Assembly (NCBI GenBank): GCA_949296355.1
Contig: CASFPS010000001.1
Location: 1 to 64,000 of the forward strand
Origin: an uncultured bacterium
GTDB lineage: Bacteria > Cyanobacteriota > Vampirovibrionia > Gastranaerophilales > Gastranaerophilaceae
DNA: 64,000 bases
Reading direction: 5' to 3'
Positions 33,029 to 41,733 of the stretch are shown piece after piece. Within the stretch, counting starts at the first letter, position 1, and every line of letters starts with the position of its first letter. Below the pieces are notes generated by a model. That model made no database searches, was not told the origin of the DNA, and saw only the letters and a program-made list of their open reading frames with translations. Made by a program: the position numbers and the translations under genes.

Positions 33029-33952
33029 ATGATGGATAATAATTCTTATAACCAGATGAGGCAGGAATTTTCAAAAAAGTTCCGCCAGAAAATATCACCA
33101 TTGCTTGATAAATTTGAAACAAAAAGAAAAATTTTTCTGGCTCTTGCGTGCATATTTTCCAGTGTCTTTCTGATTTGTGCTCTTTATATCCTCTATTACA
33201 GCCTGACCAGCATAAGCGATTTTTCCGACAAAATAAATTTTTGGTTTGGTACAGCCATTATGGCAAGCCTGGCGTATGGCTGTTGGAAAGGCTTTAAAGA
33301 TGTATTTGAAGACAATATTAAGTCAAAAGTAATGAATGATGTCTGCCGGTGTTTTGGTGAGTTAACATACTCCAAAACACCCAAGAAATATCTCAATCTG
33401 GGTAATCTTGTACCAAAATTTAATCGTAAGTATTTTGATGATATATTCTACGGTAAATATAAAGATATTAACTATTCAATCATTGAAACAAAGCTTGATA
33501 TGCATATTGATAAGCTGGACATTACCGTATTTAACGGGGTTATCATTCAATTTGACATGAAAAAAAGGTTTGAAGGCAACACCGTTATTCTCCCGAAGAC
33601 TTCAGTACCCATTTCTCCGGATGCACAATTAAAACATACTTCCATGGAAGATCCTGTATTTAACCAAAAATTTGATGTTTTTACTACTGATGAAACAGAA
33701 GCAAGGTATCTTATAACGCCATCTTTTATGGAAAGACTTAACCATATGCAGGTAAGCTTTTCTGCAGACAAAATTTCTTGTGCTTTTTTTGAAAAAAATT
33801 TACTAATCGGACTGCATACCAAAAAAGATTTGTTCTCCATCGGCTCGCTTATTAAACCGGCAAATGATGCAGAACAATTCTTTGCATTGTTCGAAGAAAT
33901 TTTATCAATAATTCAACTCATTGATTATTTCAAATTAGACCAGAATATCTGA
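33029..33952 (+). CDS. DUF3137 domain membrane protein
   Basis: A 307-residue protein with two N-terminal membrane helices (about residues 35-58 and 70-86) and a cytosolic C-terminal part of the DUF3137 type (DNIKSKVMNDVCRCFG, VFNGVIIQFDM). The function is unknown; in other genomes the family often neighbours LemA, which is not seen here. The ribosome site is weak (TTTGAG), which fits coupling to the small membrane protein upstream. Confidence 0.75.
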   Translation: MMDNNSYNQMRQEFSKKFRQKISPLLDKFETKRKIFLALACIFSSVFLICALYILYYSLTSISDFSDKINFWFGTAIMASLAYGCWKGFKDVFEDNIKSKVMNDVCRCFGELTYSKTPKKYLNLGNLVPKFNRKYFDDIFYGKYKDINYSIIETKLDMHIDKLDITVFNGVIIQFDMKKRFEGNTVILPKTSVPISPDAQLKHTSMEDPVFNQKFDVFTTDETEARYLITPSFMERLNHMQVSFSADKISCAFFEKNLLIGLHTKKDLFSIGSLIKPANDAEQFFALFEEILSIIQLIDYFKLDQNI

Positions 33953-33989
33953 CTTTAACAAAGTTTGTACTTAAAGCAGCCTGCACCTC

Positions 33990-34217
33990 GCTCTCTAAAA
34001 TTCACGTCATTGCGAGAGAATATCCATTCAGCCCGAAGCAATCTTGAACAAATTTTACAATTAAAACAGTAGGACAGGACAATCTACGAACTAAGTTGCA
34101 AAAACTAGGGTGGGCTAAGTCTCTGTCCATTTTTATTGTAAATAAGAAAATTTCGCTAAGCAAGGGTGGACAAAACTCTGTAGGATGTGGTAAATTTCTG
34201 ATTTACCACATCCTACA
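33990..34217. repeat. Two dispersed repeats between DUF3137 gene and 34373 gene
   Basis: Bases 34006-34080 are a half copy of the MITE-like element at 60106-60206 (TCATTGCGAGAGAA ... CCCGAAGCAATC). Bases 34179-34217 are a complete family C hairpin (TGTAGGATGTGGTAAAT ... ATTTACCACATCCTACA). No gene is supported in 33953-34372. Confidence 0.65.
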
Positions 34218-34314
34218 TAACTTTACCTATATAAAAACCCTAAAAAGAAAAATTTGTTGTTCAGATAAAATGCGGCAACAAAGTTTTATATTATGTAAAA
34301 ATTTGTAAAGAAAA

Positions 34315-34346
34315 GGCAATTATTATTTGTGAAAATACTTTATATT
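34315..34346 (+). promoter_or_regulatory. Bipartite promoter-like motif, copy 4
   Basis: GGCAATT at 34315-34321 and TACTTTATAT at 34336-34345, first bases 21 apart. The 34373 gene starts 37 bases after the second box. Confidence 0.65.
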
Positions 34347-34372
34347 AATAGCTTATTAAAGGGAGGATATTT

Positions 34373-34849
34373 ATGCCAGACAGTGTTATTATATTAGGTA
34401 ATGTAAGTTTTAATAAATCAGATGTAAAAAGCTACGAAACTAAAGTAGTGCCAGCGAAGTACTTTGGCAAGGATGGAAGTTGGACCGAAGCTCCTGTAAA
34501 AAAATGGTTTGTTACATTAAAACAGGGAACAAAGCTCATATTCCCTGAGCAGGACACTGATTATACTATGCCTTCCGTGCGTGTTAATGAAAATAATTTG
34601 TATTTTGCAGCATTGGAGAGAGCTAAAGTTATTGATACTAAAAAATCAGAAAACTTTATATTTGAGGGGTGTAATCTTGTTAATTTAGACTCAAATAGTG
34701 GTGGTGGTGGAACTGATACCGTAACCTCATCTGATTTGTTTTTAATGGGCGGTCCATCAAAACCACAAGGCAAATGTTCTGGCAATTTTAATGCCGGTGA
34801 TAAAGTAAATGGATATACCTCAGAAACAGATTTTAATATGTTTTTTTAA
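34373..34849 (+). CDS. Unknown protein under the bipartite motif
   Basis: I do not recognise this 158-residue protein. It has no signal peptide or membrane segment. It contains a Gly-run (SGGGGTD) near residue 107 and short strand-like blocks. Proline is written mostly as CCA, unlike the CCG/CCT habit of housekeeping genes nearby, which may hint at transfer. The Shine-Dalgarno (GGGAGG) is good. Sharing its promoter motif with the FHA and lysozyme-like genes suggests a surface or envelope role. Confidence 0.65.
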   Translation: MPDSVIILGNVSFNKSDVKSYETKVVPAKYFGKDGSWTEAPVKKWFVTLKQGTKLIFPEQDTDYTMPSVRVNENNLYFAALERAKVIDTKKSENFIFEGCNLVNLDSNSGGGGTDTVTSSDLFLMGGPSKPQGKCSGNFNAGDKVNGYTSETDFNMFF

Positions 34850-34862
34850 CATATAGACTATA

Positions 34863-35002
34863 GAAGCGGTGGTAAATCAAAGATTTACCACCGCTTCAAA
34901 AATAAAGCAATTCGCAAATGTAGGATGCGGTAAATCTCCGATTTACCGCATCAAAAAAGACATCCAAAATAAAGGCGCCGCAGCAGTTGCTGCGGCGCCT
35001 TT
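34863..35002. terminator. Family C hairpins followed by strong terminator hairpin of hepT
   Basis: Two family C hairpins (34863-34897 and 34919-34952) precede a 15-base-pair stem at 34971-35002 (AAAGGCGCCGCAGCA / TGCTGCGGCGCCTTT). On the minus strand the stem is followed by ATTTTG and ends the hepT transcript. The same C plus stem unit is at 36572-36654. Confidence 0.75.
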
Positions 35003-35008
35003 ACAAGT

Positions 35009-35353
35009 TTATAGTTCTTTGCGAATTAATTCCAATATATCCAGTTCAAACTGCGGTAATTTTGTTGTTATCGTTTTCCAAACTATTTCATAATCAATTC
35101 CAAAATAATCATGAATCAATTTATCCCGCATACCCGCAATTTGCTTGAATGGGATATGAGAATGCTCTTTTCGAAAATCTTCTGATAAATGTTTAACAGC
35201 TTCTCCCATAATTTCAAAATTTCTTTCTACAGCATCCTTTGTTTTATCATCTTTAACAAAATCTTCATAACACATACCTTCTGTGTATTTAAGAATTTTA
35301 CTAAGTGAATTTTGAATATCTTGTAAGAAAAATATTTCATCTTTTTTAGTCAT
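35009..35353 (-). CDS. hepT: HepT-like HEPN RNase toxin (DUF86)
   Basis: A 114-residue helical DUF86 protein. The catalytic HEPN motif R-x4-H-x-Y is present in RDKLIHDY near residue 76, after NFEIMGEAVKHLS. In characterised pairs HepT cleaves RNA and MntA neutralises it by AMPylation of a tyrosine near this motif. It overlaps mntA by four bases and ends at a strong hairpin terminator. Confidence 0.88.
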   Translation of the reverse strand: MTKKDEIFFLQDIQNSLSKILKYTEGMCYEDFVKDDKTKDAVERNFEIMGEAVKHLSEDFRKEHSHIPFKQIAGMRDKLIHDYFGIDYEIVWKTITTKLPQFELDILELIRKEL

Positions 35354-35655
35354 AATACTATTGCTTCTTTTAATATTGAGCCTTTCACAAATTCTTTTAA
35401 ACTGTTTATCGTACCTAAATCAATTTTTTTTCTGAAAATTTTGGAAAGATACTCTTGTAAATCAATAAAATCAAACATATCAATCGGTTGTTTAAAGTTT
35501 ACAAGCAAATCTATATCACTATCAGCTGTTTGTTGATTTTTTGCATAAGAACCAAATAAAAGAAAATTCTCAACACAGTATTTATTTTCAAAAAAATCCT
35601 TATGAGAATTTATTATTTCTTTTATTTCTTCTATTGAATAAACTTTATTTTCCAT
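35350..35655 (-). CDS. mntA: MntA-like nucleotidyltransferase antitoxin
   Basis: A 101-residue minimal nucleotidyltransferase. The motif GS-x10-D-x-D is complete in FGSYAKNQQTADSDIDLLV near residue 34, with a later Asp in KKIDLG. It is the cognate antitoxin of the HepT protein with which it overlaps. There is no Shine-Dalgarno; an extended -10 box lies six bases before ATG, so the antitoxin mRNA is probably leaderless. Confidence 0.88.
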   Translation of the reverse strand: MENKVYSIEEIKEIINSHKDFFENKYCVENFLLFGSYAKNQQTADSDIDLLVNFKQPIDMFDFIDLQEYLSKIFRKKIDLGTINSLKEFVKGSILKEAIVL

Positions 35656-35661
35656 AAATTA

Positions 35662-35670
35662 ATTATAACA
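35662..35670 (-). promoter_or_regulatory. Extended -10 promoter of mntA-hepT (leaderless)
   Basis: On the minus strand TG-T-TATAAT ends six bases before the ATG at 35655. Confidence 0.6.
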
Positions 35671-35699
35671 TATACTTCTATTATAAAAAAGCAGTAGAA

Positions 35700-35738
35700 T
35701 GTAGGATGTGGTAAATCTTTGATTTACCGCATCCTACA
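35700..35738. repeat. Family C hairpin
   Basis: TGTAGGATGTGGTAAATC pairs almost perfectly with GATTTACCGCATCCTACA around a three-base loop. It lies between mntA and the 35840 gene. Confidence 0.7.
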
Positions 35739-35839
35739 AGACTAACTATATTACCATTAAATTCCATTTTATTCCAGATTTAGACTTAAAATACCAAATC
35801 ATCACACTTATCAGGTTCTCTATCATAAGTGTAAGGTGT

Positions 35840-36430
35840 TTAATGATTTTTCAAATTTGCACGCAAAGTTTTAAAAAATGCCGGTGCATAAGGTCTGGAA
35901 TCTGCTCTTAGAAATTTTGCTAACCCGAAAGTCATTATATTTGCAAGCAAAGATACCGGCGGCTGATAAAAACTGTTCTTCTGTTCCTTCTCGTATCGCT
36001 CTTTTTCGTAAGCCAGTTCTTTGTCATCATTGTAACCGATTTTTTTATGAATTCTTTTTATCTCTGCAAGCCTCTGTTTCTGCTCTTCCTGCGGAATTGT
36101 CTTCTCACCGCTTGCAGTCCAAAGCCCGTTTTGGTTTGCAAAGTATAAAACTGATTTTTGATTAGTTCTTTGTTTTGTCTTAGGATTGATGTAGTAAGTT
36201 GCATACAAAATTTTTTCATTCAGAACAGTTTTTCCGTCAACTTTTTGGCGTTGTATTTTACTGTAACTGTACATTTCTGCAGAATCTTTGTATATTATTC
36301 CAAAAGAATGTTTAATCATATTAATTTCATCTGGAGAAGTACCTTTTGGATTTTTTAATAATCTATACCCTTGAAGTCTCTTTCGTAATGCGTACGCTGT
36401 GGTTTCAAGGTTTGCCAATGTTATTTTCAT
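35840..36430 (-). CDS. Unknown basic protein
   Basis: I do not recognise this 196-residue protein. It is rich in Lys, Tyr and Gln, has no clear membrane segment, and a helical charged stretch covers about residues 118-150. A strong Shine-Dalgarno (GAAGGAG) eight bases before the ATG at 36430 shows it is a real gene. It stands between two family C hairpins and could be accessory. Confidence 0.6.
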   Translation of the reverse strand: MKITLANLETTAYALRKRLQGYRLLKNPKGTSPDEINMIKHSFGIIYKDSAEMYSYSKIQRQKVDGKTVLNEKILYATYYINPKTKQRTNQKSVLYFANQNGLWTASGEKTIPQEEQKQRLAEIKRIHKKIGYNDDKELAYEKERYEKEQKNSFYQPPVSLLANIMTFGLAKFLRADSRPYAPAFFKTLRANLKNH

Positions 36431-36571
36431 CAAATATTCTCCTTCATATATAAAATATCACAAAATTGTTTGTAAAAATGCTTATTACTCAATTCATTTA
36501 AAAATGATTTGTGTTAAAATAAAATCCAGGGATTACGAACCATGAAAAATATTTCAATCAAATGTCCAGAC

Positions 36572-36654
36572 TGTAGGATGTAGTAAATCTTTGATTTACC
36601 GCATCAAAAAAAACATTCAAAATAAAGGCGCCGCAGCAATTGCTGCGGCGCCTT
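36572..36654. terminator. Family C hairpin plus strong terminator hairpin after the acyl-CoA synthetase gene
   Basis: The C hairpin at 36572-36605 is followed by the 36624-36654 stem (GGCGCCGCAGCA / TGCTGCGGCGCC), which on the minus strand runs into TTTATTTTG. It is a near copy of the 34919-35002 unit. Confidence 0.75.
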
Positions 36655-36669
36655 CTTATTAATCATATT

Positions 36670-38835
36670 TTATATAGAGCAAGCGCAAACGCCGTCTTTG
36701 CAGCAGTAGTTCAAAGCTTCTTGAGCTTCGCTCATTCTAACTTTGATACGTCCGTCTACAGCGATACCTTCACCTGTTTTTTCAGAAATCAACAACGGGT
36801 TGATATCTAATTCGTCGATGAATTTGAAGTCGTTAACTAATTGAGATAATCTCAATAAAGTTTCTTCGATTTGTTCCATCTGAGCAGGTTTAGTACCTCT
36901 TGCGCCTTCAAGCAATTTATAAGCCTTAACTGACTTAATCATTTCTTTAGCGTCAACGTCAGTCAGCGGAGCAATTCTGAAAGTTACGTCCTTCATAACT
37001 TCGATAAATACGCCGCCTAAGCCGAACATCATCATAGGTCCGTATTGAGGGTCGGTTGCAATACCGCAAACCATTTCTCTGTTGCCTTTTACCATTTCCT
37101 GAATGATAACGCCTTCAAGACCTTCAAGAAGTCCTTTTGCTTCGAGCTTAGAAATCAAGTCTTTATATTCAGCTCTAAGTTGTTCAGCAGATTGAATGTT
37201 AACTCTAACACCGCCAACATCTGTTTTGTGGGAAGTTGTTTTAGAGGTCATTTTCATAACAACCGGATAGCCGATAGAATCAGCTATTGATACAGCTTCG
37301 TCTTCGGATTTTGCAAAACCTGATTTACAAACTCTGATTCCGTAAGCGTCAAGTACATCAATTGATTCACGTGTTGTTAACTGATCTCTGCCTTCATTAA
37401 CAGATTTAGCAATGATTTCCTGAGCTTTTTTGTAATCAACATCAAATGTAGGAATTTTGCCTTCAGCTCTTTCCATCCATAATCTCTGCTGGTTAAGTCT
37501 GTTTAAGCCGTCAGCAGCTTCTTCTGCGTACATAAAGAACGGCATATTAACATCCATATCAGAAATCTTGTTGAAGAATTCGCTCTTAGTCATAAATACA
37601 CCGATAACAGGTTTTTGCGGATTCTTAGCCTTGATTTCCATAAGAGCCTGAGCAACATCGATATCTTTTAAGCCCAAGAATGGGAGATAGATTGTAATAA
37701 TCATATCAACATTTTCATCGGCAATAACTGTTTCTAATGTTTGCTTGTAGTGTTCGATTGGAGCTGAAGCAATCATATCTACAGGGTTTTTAACAGAAGC
37801 TGCAGCCGGTAAGAAGCTTCTTAACTTTTCTTTTGTAGCGTCTGTTAATTTAGCCATCTGCATACCGTGTTCGCAAACAGCATCTGTTGCCATAATTCCA
37901 GGACCGCCTGAGTTTGTAATAATAGCAACTCTGTTTCCTTTAGGAATAGGGCAGTTTGCAAAAACTTTAGCGGTTGCAAACAGGTCTTTAAGTGAGTATT
38001 CTCTGATTACACCTGATTGAGCCAATAATGCATTAGCAGCCTTATCAGCACCTGCTAAAGAGCCGGTGTGAGAAGATGCTGCACTTGCACCGGCTGCAGA
38101 ACGTCCTGCTTTAAGTGCAAGAATAGGTTTTTTCTTAGAAATTCTGGTAGCTAATTTTCTAAAGTTTGCAGGGTTTTGAATTGATTCCATATAGAGAAGA
38201 ATTTGTTCAACGTCAGAATCATTTTCCCAGTATTCAAGAGCGGTTTCAGCATTAACATCAGCCTGATTACCGATTGAAATAAATTGTGCAAAACCGAGGT
38301 TGAGGTCTTTTAAGATGTTTAAAATACCGCCGCCTAAAGCACCTGATTGGGATACGAAACCGATGTTTCCTCTCTCAGGCAGAGATTCAGCAAAGCATCC
38401 GTCCATTCTGATATCAGGGTGAGTGTTTACAACACCTAAGCAGTTAGGACCAACACATCTCATACCGTATTCACGGACTTTTGCCAACAATTGTTTTTCA
38501 AGTTCAGCACCTTCTGCACCTGTTTCTTTAAAACCGGCTGTAATTATGCATAAGCCTTTGATACCTTTTTCGTGGCATTGATCAATTGTTGAAAGTACAA
38601 ATTTTGCATTAACAACAATGATTGCCAGATCAACTTCTCCTGGAACTTCCAGTACAGAAGTGTAAGCCTGTAAGCCTTCAATTATACCCCCTTTTGGGTT
38701 AACAGGATAAATTTTACCGTTAAAATTGTATTCCTGTAATCTTTTCATAATATCTGAACCAATTGTGTGTTCTTTGGTAGAAGCACCAATAACCGCAATT
38801 GATTTTGGTTTCATGATTTTGTCTAAAACGTTCAT
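36670..38835 (-). CDS. ADP-forming acetyl(acyl)-CoA synthetase, fused alpha-beta
   Basis: A 721-residue single-chain enzyme converting acetyl-CoA (or another acyl-CoA), ADP and phosphate to the acid, CoA and ATP. The N-terminal CoA-binding domain (SIAVIGASTKEHTIG), the ligase-CoA region with the phospho-histidine candidate in SSHTGSLAG, and the C-terminal ATP-grasp domain (from about residue 490, YPVVMKMTSKTTSHKTDVGGV, ELDINPLL) are all present. It would give ATP by substrate-level phosphorylation, fitting a fermentative anaerobe. A Shine-Dalgarno (AAGAAAGGAAG) precedes it. Confidence 0.92.
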   Translation of the reverse strand: MNVLDKIMKPKSIAVIGASTKEHTIGSDIMKRLQEYNFNGKIYPVNPKGGIIEGLQAYTSVLEVPGEVDLAIIVVNAKFVLSTIDQCHEKGIKGLCIITAGFKETGAEGAELEKQLLAKVREYGMRCVGPNCLGVVNTHPDIRMDGCFAESLPERGNIGFVSQSGALGGGILNILKDLNLGFAQFISIGNQADVNAETALEYWENDSDVEQILLYMESIQNPANFRKLATRISKKKPILALKAGRSAAGASAASSHTGSLAGADKAANALLAQSGVIREYSLKDLFATAKVFANCPIPKGNRVAIITNSGGPGIMATDAVCEHGMQMAKLTDATKEKLRSFLPAAASVKNPVDMIASAPIEHYKQTLETVIADENVDMIITIYLPFLGLKDIDVAQALMEIKAKNPQKPVIGVFMTKSEFFNKISDMDVNMPFFMYAEEAADGLNRLNQQRLWMERAEGKIPTFDVDYKKAQEIIAKSVNEGRDQLTTRESIDVLDAYGIRVCKSGFAKSEDEAVSIADSIGYPVVMKMTSKTTSHKTDVGGVRVNIQSAEQLRAEYKDLISKLEAKGLLEGLEGVIIQEMVKGNREMVCGIATDPQYGPMMMFGLGGVFIEVMKDVTFRIAPLTDVDAKEMIKSVKAYKLLEGARGTKPAQMEQIEETLLRLSQLVNDFKFIDELDINPLLISEKTGEGIAVDGRIKVRMSEAQEALNYCCKDGVCACSI

Positions 38836-38934
38836 TAGTCTCTTCCTTTCTTGTTTTTAAAAACCACATTTAAATTATAGTACAAACACTGTTTAAGAGG
38901 TAATAAAATATATAGTTTTGTTAAAAAATATTCA

Positions 38935-38943
38935 TGCTAAAAT
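38935..38943 (+). promoter_or_regulatory. Extended -10 promoter of the MTA phosphorylase gene
   Basis: TG-C-TAAAAT, here with a leader of about 35 bases and a normal Shine-Dalgarno (GAAAGGA) before ATG. It shows the same -10 type as the leaderless genes. Confidence 0.5.
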
Positions 38944-38982
38944 AAGAAATATGCAACATAAGGGATAAATGAAAGGAATTAA

Positions 38983-39783
38983 ATGATGGAAAAATTAGCA
39001 GATATTGGCGTATTTGGCGGCTCGGGGTTTTATAAATTTTTGGAGGATATAAAAGAAGTAAAAGTTGAAACTCCTTATGGCATGCCGTCTGACAGCTTGT
39101 TTATCGGAAAAATCGGCTCACACAATGTAGCGTTTATGCCGCGTCATGGAAGAAGCCACACAATACTTCCACATTTAATTAACTACAGAGCAAATGTTTG
39201 GGCAATGAAAGAAGTTGGCTGCAAGAGAGTTATTTCTCCATGTGCTGCAGGAAGTTTGCAGAAACATGTTGAGCCGGGGCATTTTGTAATCTGTGATCAG
39301 TTTGTAGACTGGACAGACGGCAGAAAGACAACTTTCTTTGAAGGTCCGATTGTAACTCACCCGTCCGCTGCCGAGACTTACTGTCCTGAACTTAGAAAAT
39401 TAGCAATTGATACTGCAAAAGATTTAGGTATAAAAGTTCACGAAACAGGTACTGTTGTTGTAATAAACGGTCCGAGATTTTCAACAAAGGCTGAATCAAA
39501 GTTCTTTACATCGCAAGGGTGGGAAGTTATTAACATGACAGCGTTTCCGGAAGCTTATCTTGTTAAAGAAATGGATATGTGCCCGTTGAATATTTCTCTT
39601 ATAACTGATTATGATGCAGGTCTTGTAGGAGATGTTCCTCCGGTTTCTCATCACGAAGTTATTCAGGTATTTAATAACAATCTGGATAATTTGAAAAAGC
39701 TTTTATTTACTATGATAGAAAAGATTCCTGCAGAAAATAACAATTGCGAGTGCGCTCAGACAAGAAAACATTCGCAGCTGTAA
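38983..39783 (+). CDS. mtnP: S-methyl-5'-thioadenosine phosphorylase
   Basis: Cleaves methylthioadenosine with phosphate to adenine and methylthioribose 1-phosphate. The 266 residues contain GGSGFYKFL, MPRHGRSHTILPHLINYRANVWA, SPCAAGSLQ, ETGTVVVINGPRFSTKAES and the substrate-binding NMTAFPEA. The Ala/Phe pattern of the last motif cannot alone exclude use of other 6-oxopurines or inosine. A Met-Met start with GAAAGGA upstream fixes the frame. Confidence 0.92.
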   Translation: MMEKLADIGVFGGSGFYKFLEDIKEVKVETPYGMPSDSLFIGKIGSHNVAFMPRHGRSHTILPHLINYRANVWAMKEVGCKRVISPCAAGSLQKHVEPGHFVICDQFVDWTDGRKTTFFEGPIVTHPSAAETYCPELRKLAIDTAKDLGIKVHETGTVVVINGPRFSTKAESKFFTSQGWEVINMTAFPEAYLVKEMDMCPLNISLITDYDAGLVGDVPPVSHHEVIQVFNNNLDNLKKLLFTMIEKIPAENNNCECAQTRKHSQL

Positions 39784-39850
39784 TTTCAAATATTAAGACC
39801 GCACCCGAACCCTCTTTTGTAAGGATAGGAAACGAGACTAAGGAGACAAA

Positions 39851-40114
39851 ATGATATCGTTTATAGTGGCAAAATTATTTTATTTCTATTATTTGCTGTT
39901 GATTATAAGAATTTTCTTAACCTGGCTTCCGAATATTGACTGGAACCAGCAGCCGTTTTATGGTTTGCGCTCAATTACTGATCCGTTTTTGAATATTTTC
40001 AGAAATGTGATTCCGCCAATCGGAATGCTTGATATCTCTCCGATTTTAGCAATAATTTTATTAATGGTTCTTCAGGGAGTTATTTGCGGATTCTTGCAAG
40101 GGTTAGGCTTATGA
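39851..40114 (+). CDS. YggT family membrane protein
   Basis: An 87-residue inner-membrane protein with two hydrophobic segments and the YggT signature around RIFLTWLPNIDW and DPFLNIFRNVIPPIG...ISPILAIILL. The family is linked to osmotic tolerance, cell division sites and, in plants and cyanobacteria, cytochrome or thylakoid biogenesis; the role here is unknown. A Shine-Dalgarno (AAGGAG) precedes it. It overlaps the next gene as ATGA. Confidence 0.88.
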   Translation: MISFIVAKLFYFYYLLLIIRIFLTWLPNIDWNQQPFYGLRSITDPFLNIFRNVIPPIGMLDISPILAIILLMVLQGVICGFLQGLGL

Positions 40115-41700
40115 TAGATATTGAGCTTATACAAAAGGCTATAGCTTTAACTCAGAGCGGGAAAGTTCAGGAAGCAAAAGAAATTTATGAAGATTTACTT
40201 AAAAAAAATCCCGATGACGGAAATTTATTATCTGTCTACGGGCTTTTTTATGTAAATATCGGGGATTATGATAAAGCGTGCGAACTCTTGAGACGGGCGT
40301 GTGAAATTAATGAAACTTTCGGGACTATATCAGCCCTCGGGTTTGCGGAATTTGAACGGGGAAATTATCTTGAAGCAGCGCAAATTCTGGAAAAAGCTAT
40401 TAGTTTAGGCGAAAATCCGGATATTTACAACAAACTTGTAATGAGTCTTTTTGAAATCAGAAGTTACAAGAAGGCAGTTGAGTATGCGGATAAAATGTAT
40501 GAACTGTATCCGGACGATGTGAGAGCAGTTGCAAACAAAGTCAAGGCTTTGACCCGGACAGGGAAACTTATCGAAGCGGAAAAGCTTTGTGTTGAGACTC
40601 TAAAAAAGAATAACCAAGCCGCATCCTTATGGTTTCATCTCGGATTCTTAAAGGAACTTATCTATTGTAACGATAAGCAGGCAAAAGAATGTTATCAAAT
40701 TGCCTCTGACCTTGGAAATCCGGAGGCTGATTATAATATTGCGGTGAGCGCCCAGAAACTCGGTGAGTATGAAGAGGCGGAAAAACATTATAAAATTATG
40801 CTTGAAAGATTTCCTAATGATATCAATACAATAACTTCACTCGGCATGTGCTATTTGACTCAAAAAAAGTTTAAAGAAGGATATGACCTGTTTTTCAGGC
40901 GGGATAAATCTAAGTTTAAAGATTTATCAAACAATTTCTGGAAACCCGGAGATAAAATTGATGATGAAATCAACATAATATGCGACCAGGGATACGGCGA
41001 TCATATTATGTTTGTAAGATACTTACCGTTTTTGAAAGATAAAAAAATTACTGTAGGCTGCCGTGAGAGTTTGAGAGAACTTTTTTCTAAAAATTATGCA
41101 GAAGCGGATTTTATTCCCCATGAAGAGTTGAATCCGGATAATCAAACGCTTTTTATAACAGACCTTGCGTACGCTCTCAATATGGATTTTGATAATATTC
41201 CGTTTGCGGAAGGGTATTTGAATGCGGAAAAAGCTGCAATTGAAAATTCCAAACCCAAAGTCGGATTCTGCTGGGAAGCAGGAAGCGCCGGCATTAGAAC
41301 AATGATTAACCGGACAATCAATATAAAATTCTTTGAAAAAATGCTGAATCTGGAAAACATACAAGTTTATTCTTTTCAGGTAGATGACACACTTGACGGC
41401 AACGGCAGATATCCGCAGATGATTAATCTGGCAAAAGATTTTAAGAATTTTTCCGATACGGCATCTGCTCTTAAGGCAATGGATGTTGTAGTGACTGTTG
41501 ACACTTCAGTTGCGCATCTTGCAGGTGCTTTAGGCGTTAAAACTTATCTGATGCTTCCTTATGCCGCTGATTGGAGATGGTTCAGAGATACAAAAACAAC
41601 CCCATGGTACAGAAGTGTTGAAATCTTTAAGCAGCAGGATTGTATCTCGTGGGAAAAAGAAATTAATGAAATAGTTGAAAATCTAAGGGGTTTAAACTAA
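40111..41700 (+). CDS. TPR protein with glycosyltransferase 9-like C-terminus
   Basis: A 529-residue protein. Residues about 1-260 are TPR units (for example GKVQEAKEIYEDLLKKNPDDGNLLSVYGLFY). The C-terminal half resembles heptosyltransferase-type GT9 domains: CDQGYGDHIMFVRYLPFL, VGFCWEAGS, and DVVVTVDTSVAHLAGALGVKTYLMLP. I took the ATG at 40111, overlapping the yggT stop; a reading from 40084 would only extend into yggT. The acceptor is not known; envelope glycan or protein glycosylation is likely. Confidence 0.85.
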   Translation: MIDIELIQKAIALTQSGKVQEAKEIYEDLLKKNPDDGNLLSVYGLFYVNIGDYDKACELLRRACEINETFGTISALGFAEFERGNYLEAAQILEKAISLGENPDIYNKLVMSLFEIRSYKKAVEYADKMYELYPDDVRAVANKVKALTRTGKLIEAEKLCVETLKKNNQAASLWFHLGFLKELIYCNDKQAKECYQIASDLGNPEADYNIAVSAQKLGEYEEAEKHYKIMLERFPNDINTITSLGMCYLTQKKFKEGYDLFFRRDKSKFKDLSNNFWKPGDKIDDEINIICDQGYGDHIMFVRYLPFLKDKKITVGCRESLRELFSKNYAEADFIPHEELNPDNQTLFITDLAYALNMDFDNIPFAEGYLNAEKAAIENSKPKVGFCWEAGSAGIRTMINRTINIKFFEKMLNLENIQVYSFQVDDTLDGNGRYPQMINLAKDFKNFSDTASALKAMDVVVTVDTSVAHLAGALGVKTYLMLPYAADWRWFRDTKTTPWYRSVEIFKQQDCISWEKEINEIVENLRGLN

Positions 41701-41733
41701 CAAAAAACAAAATTTACAGGGTTTTTATTTTGT

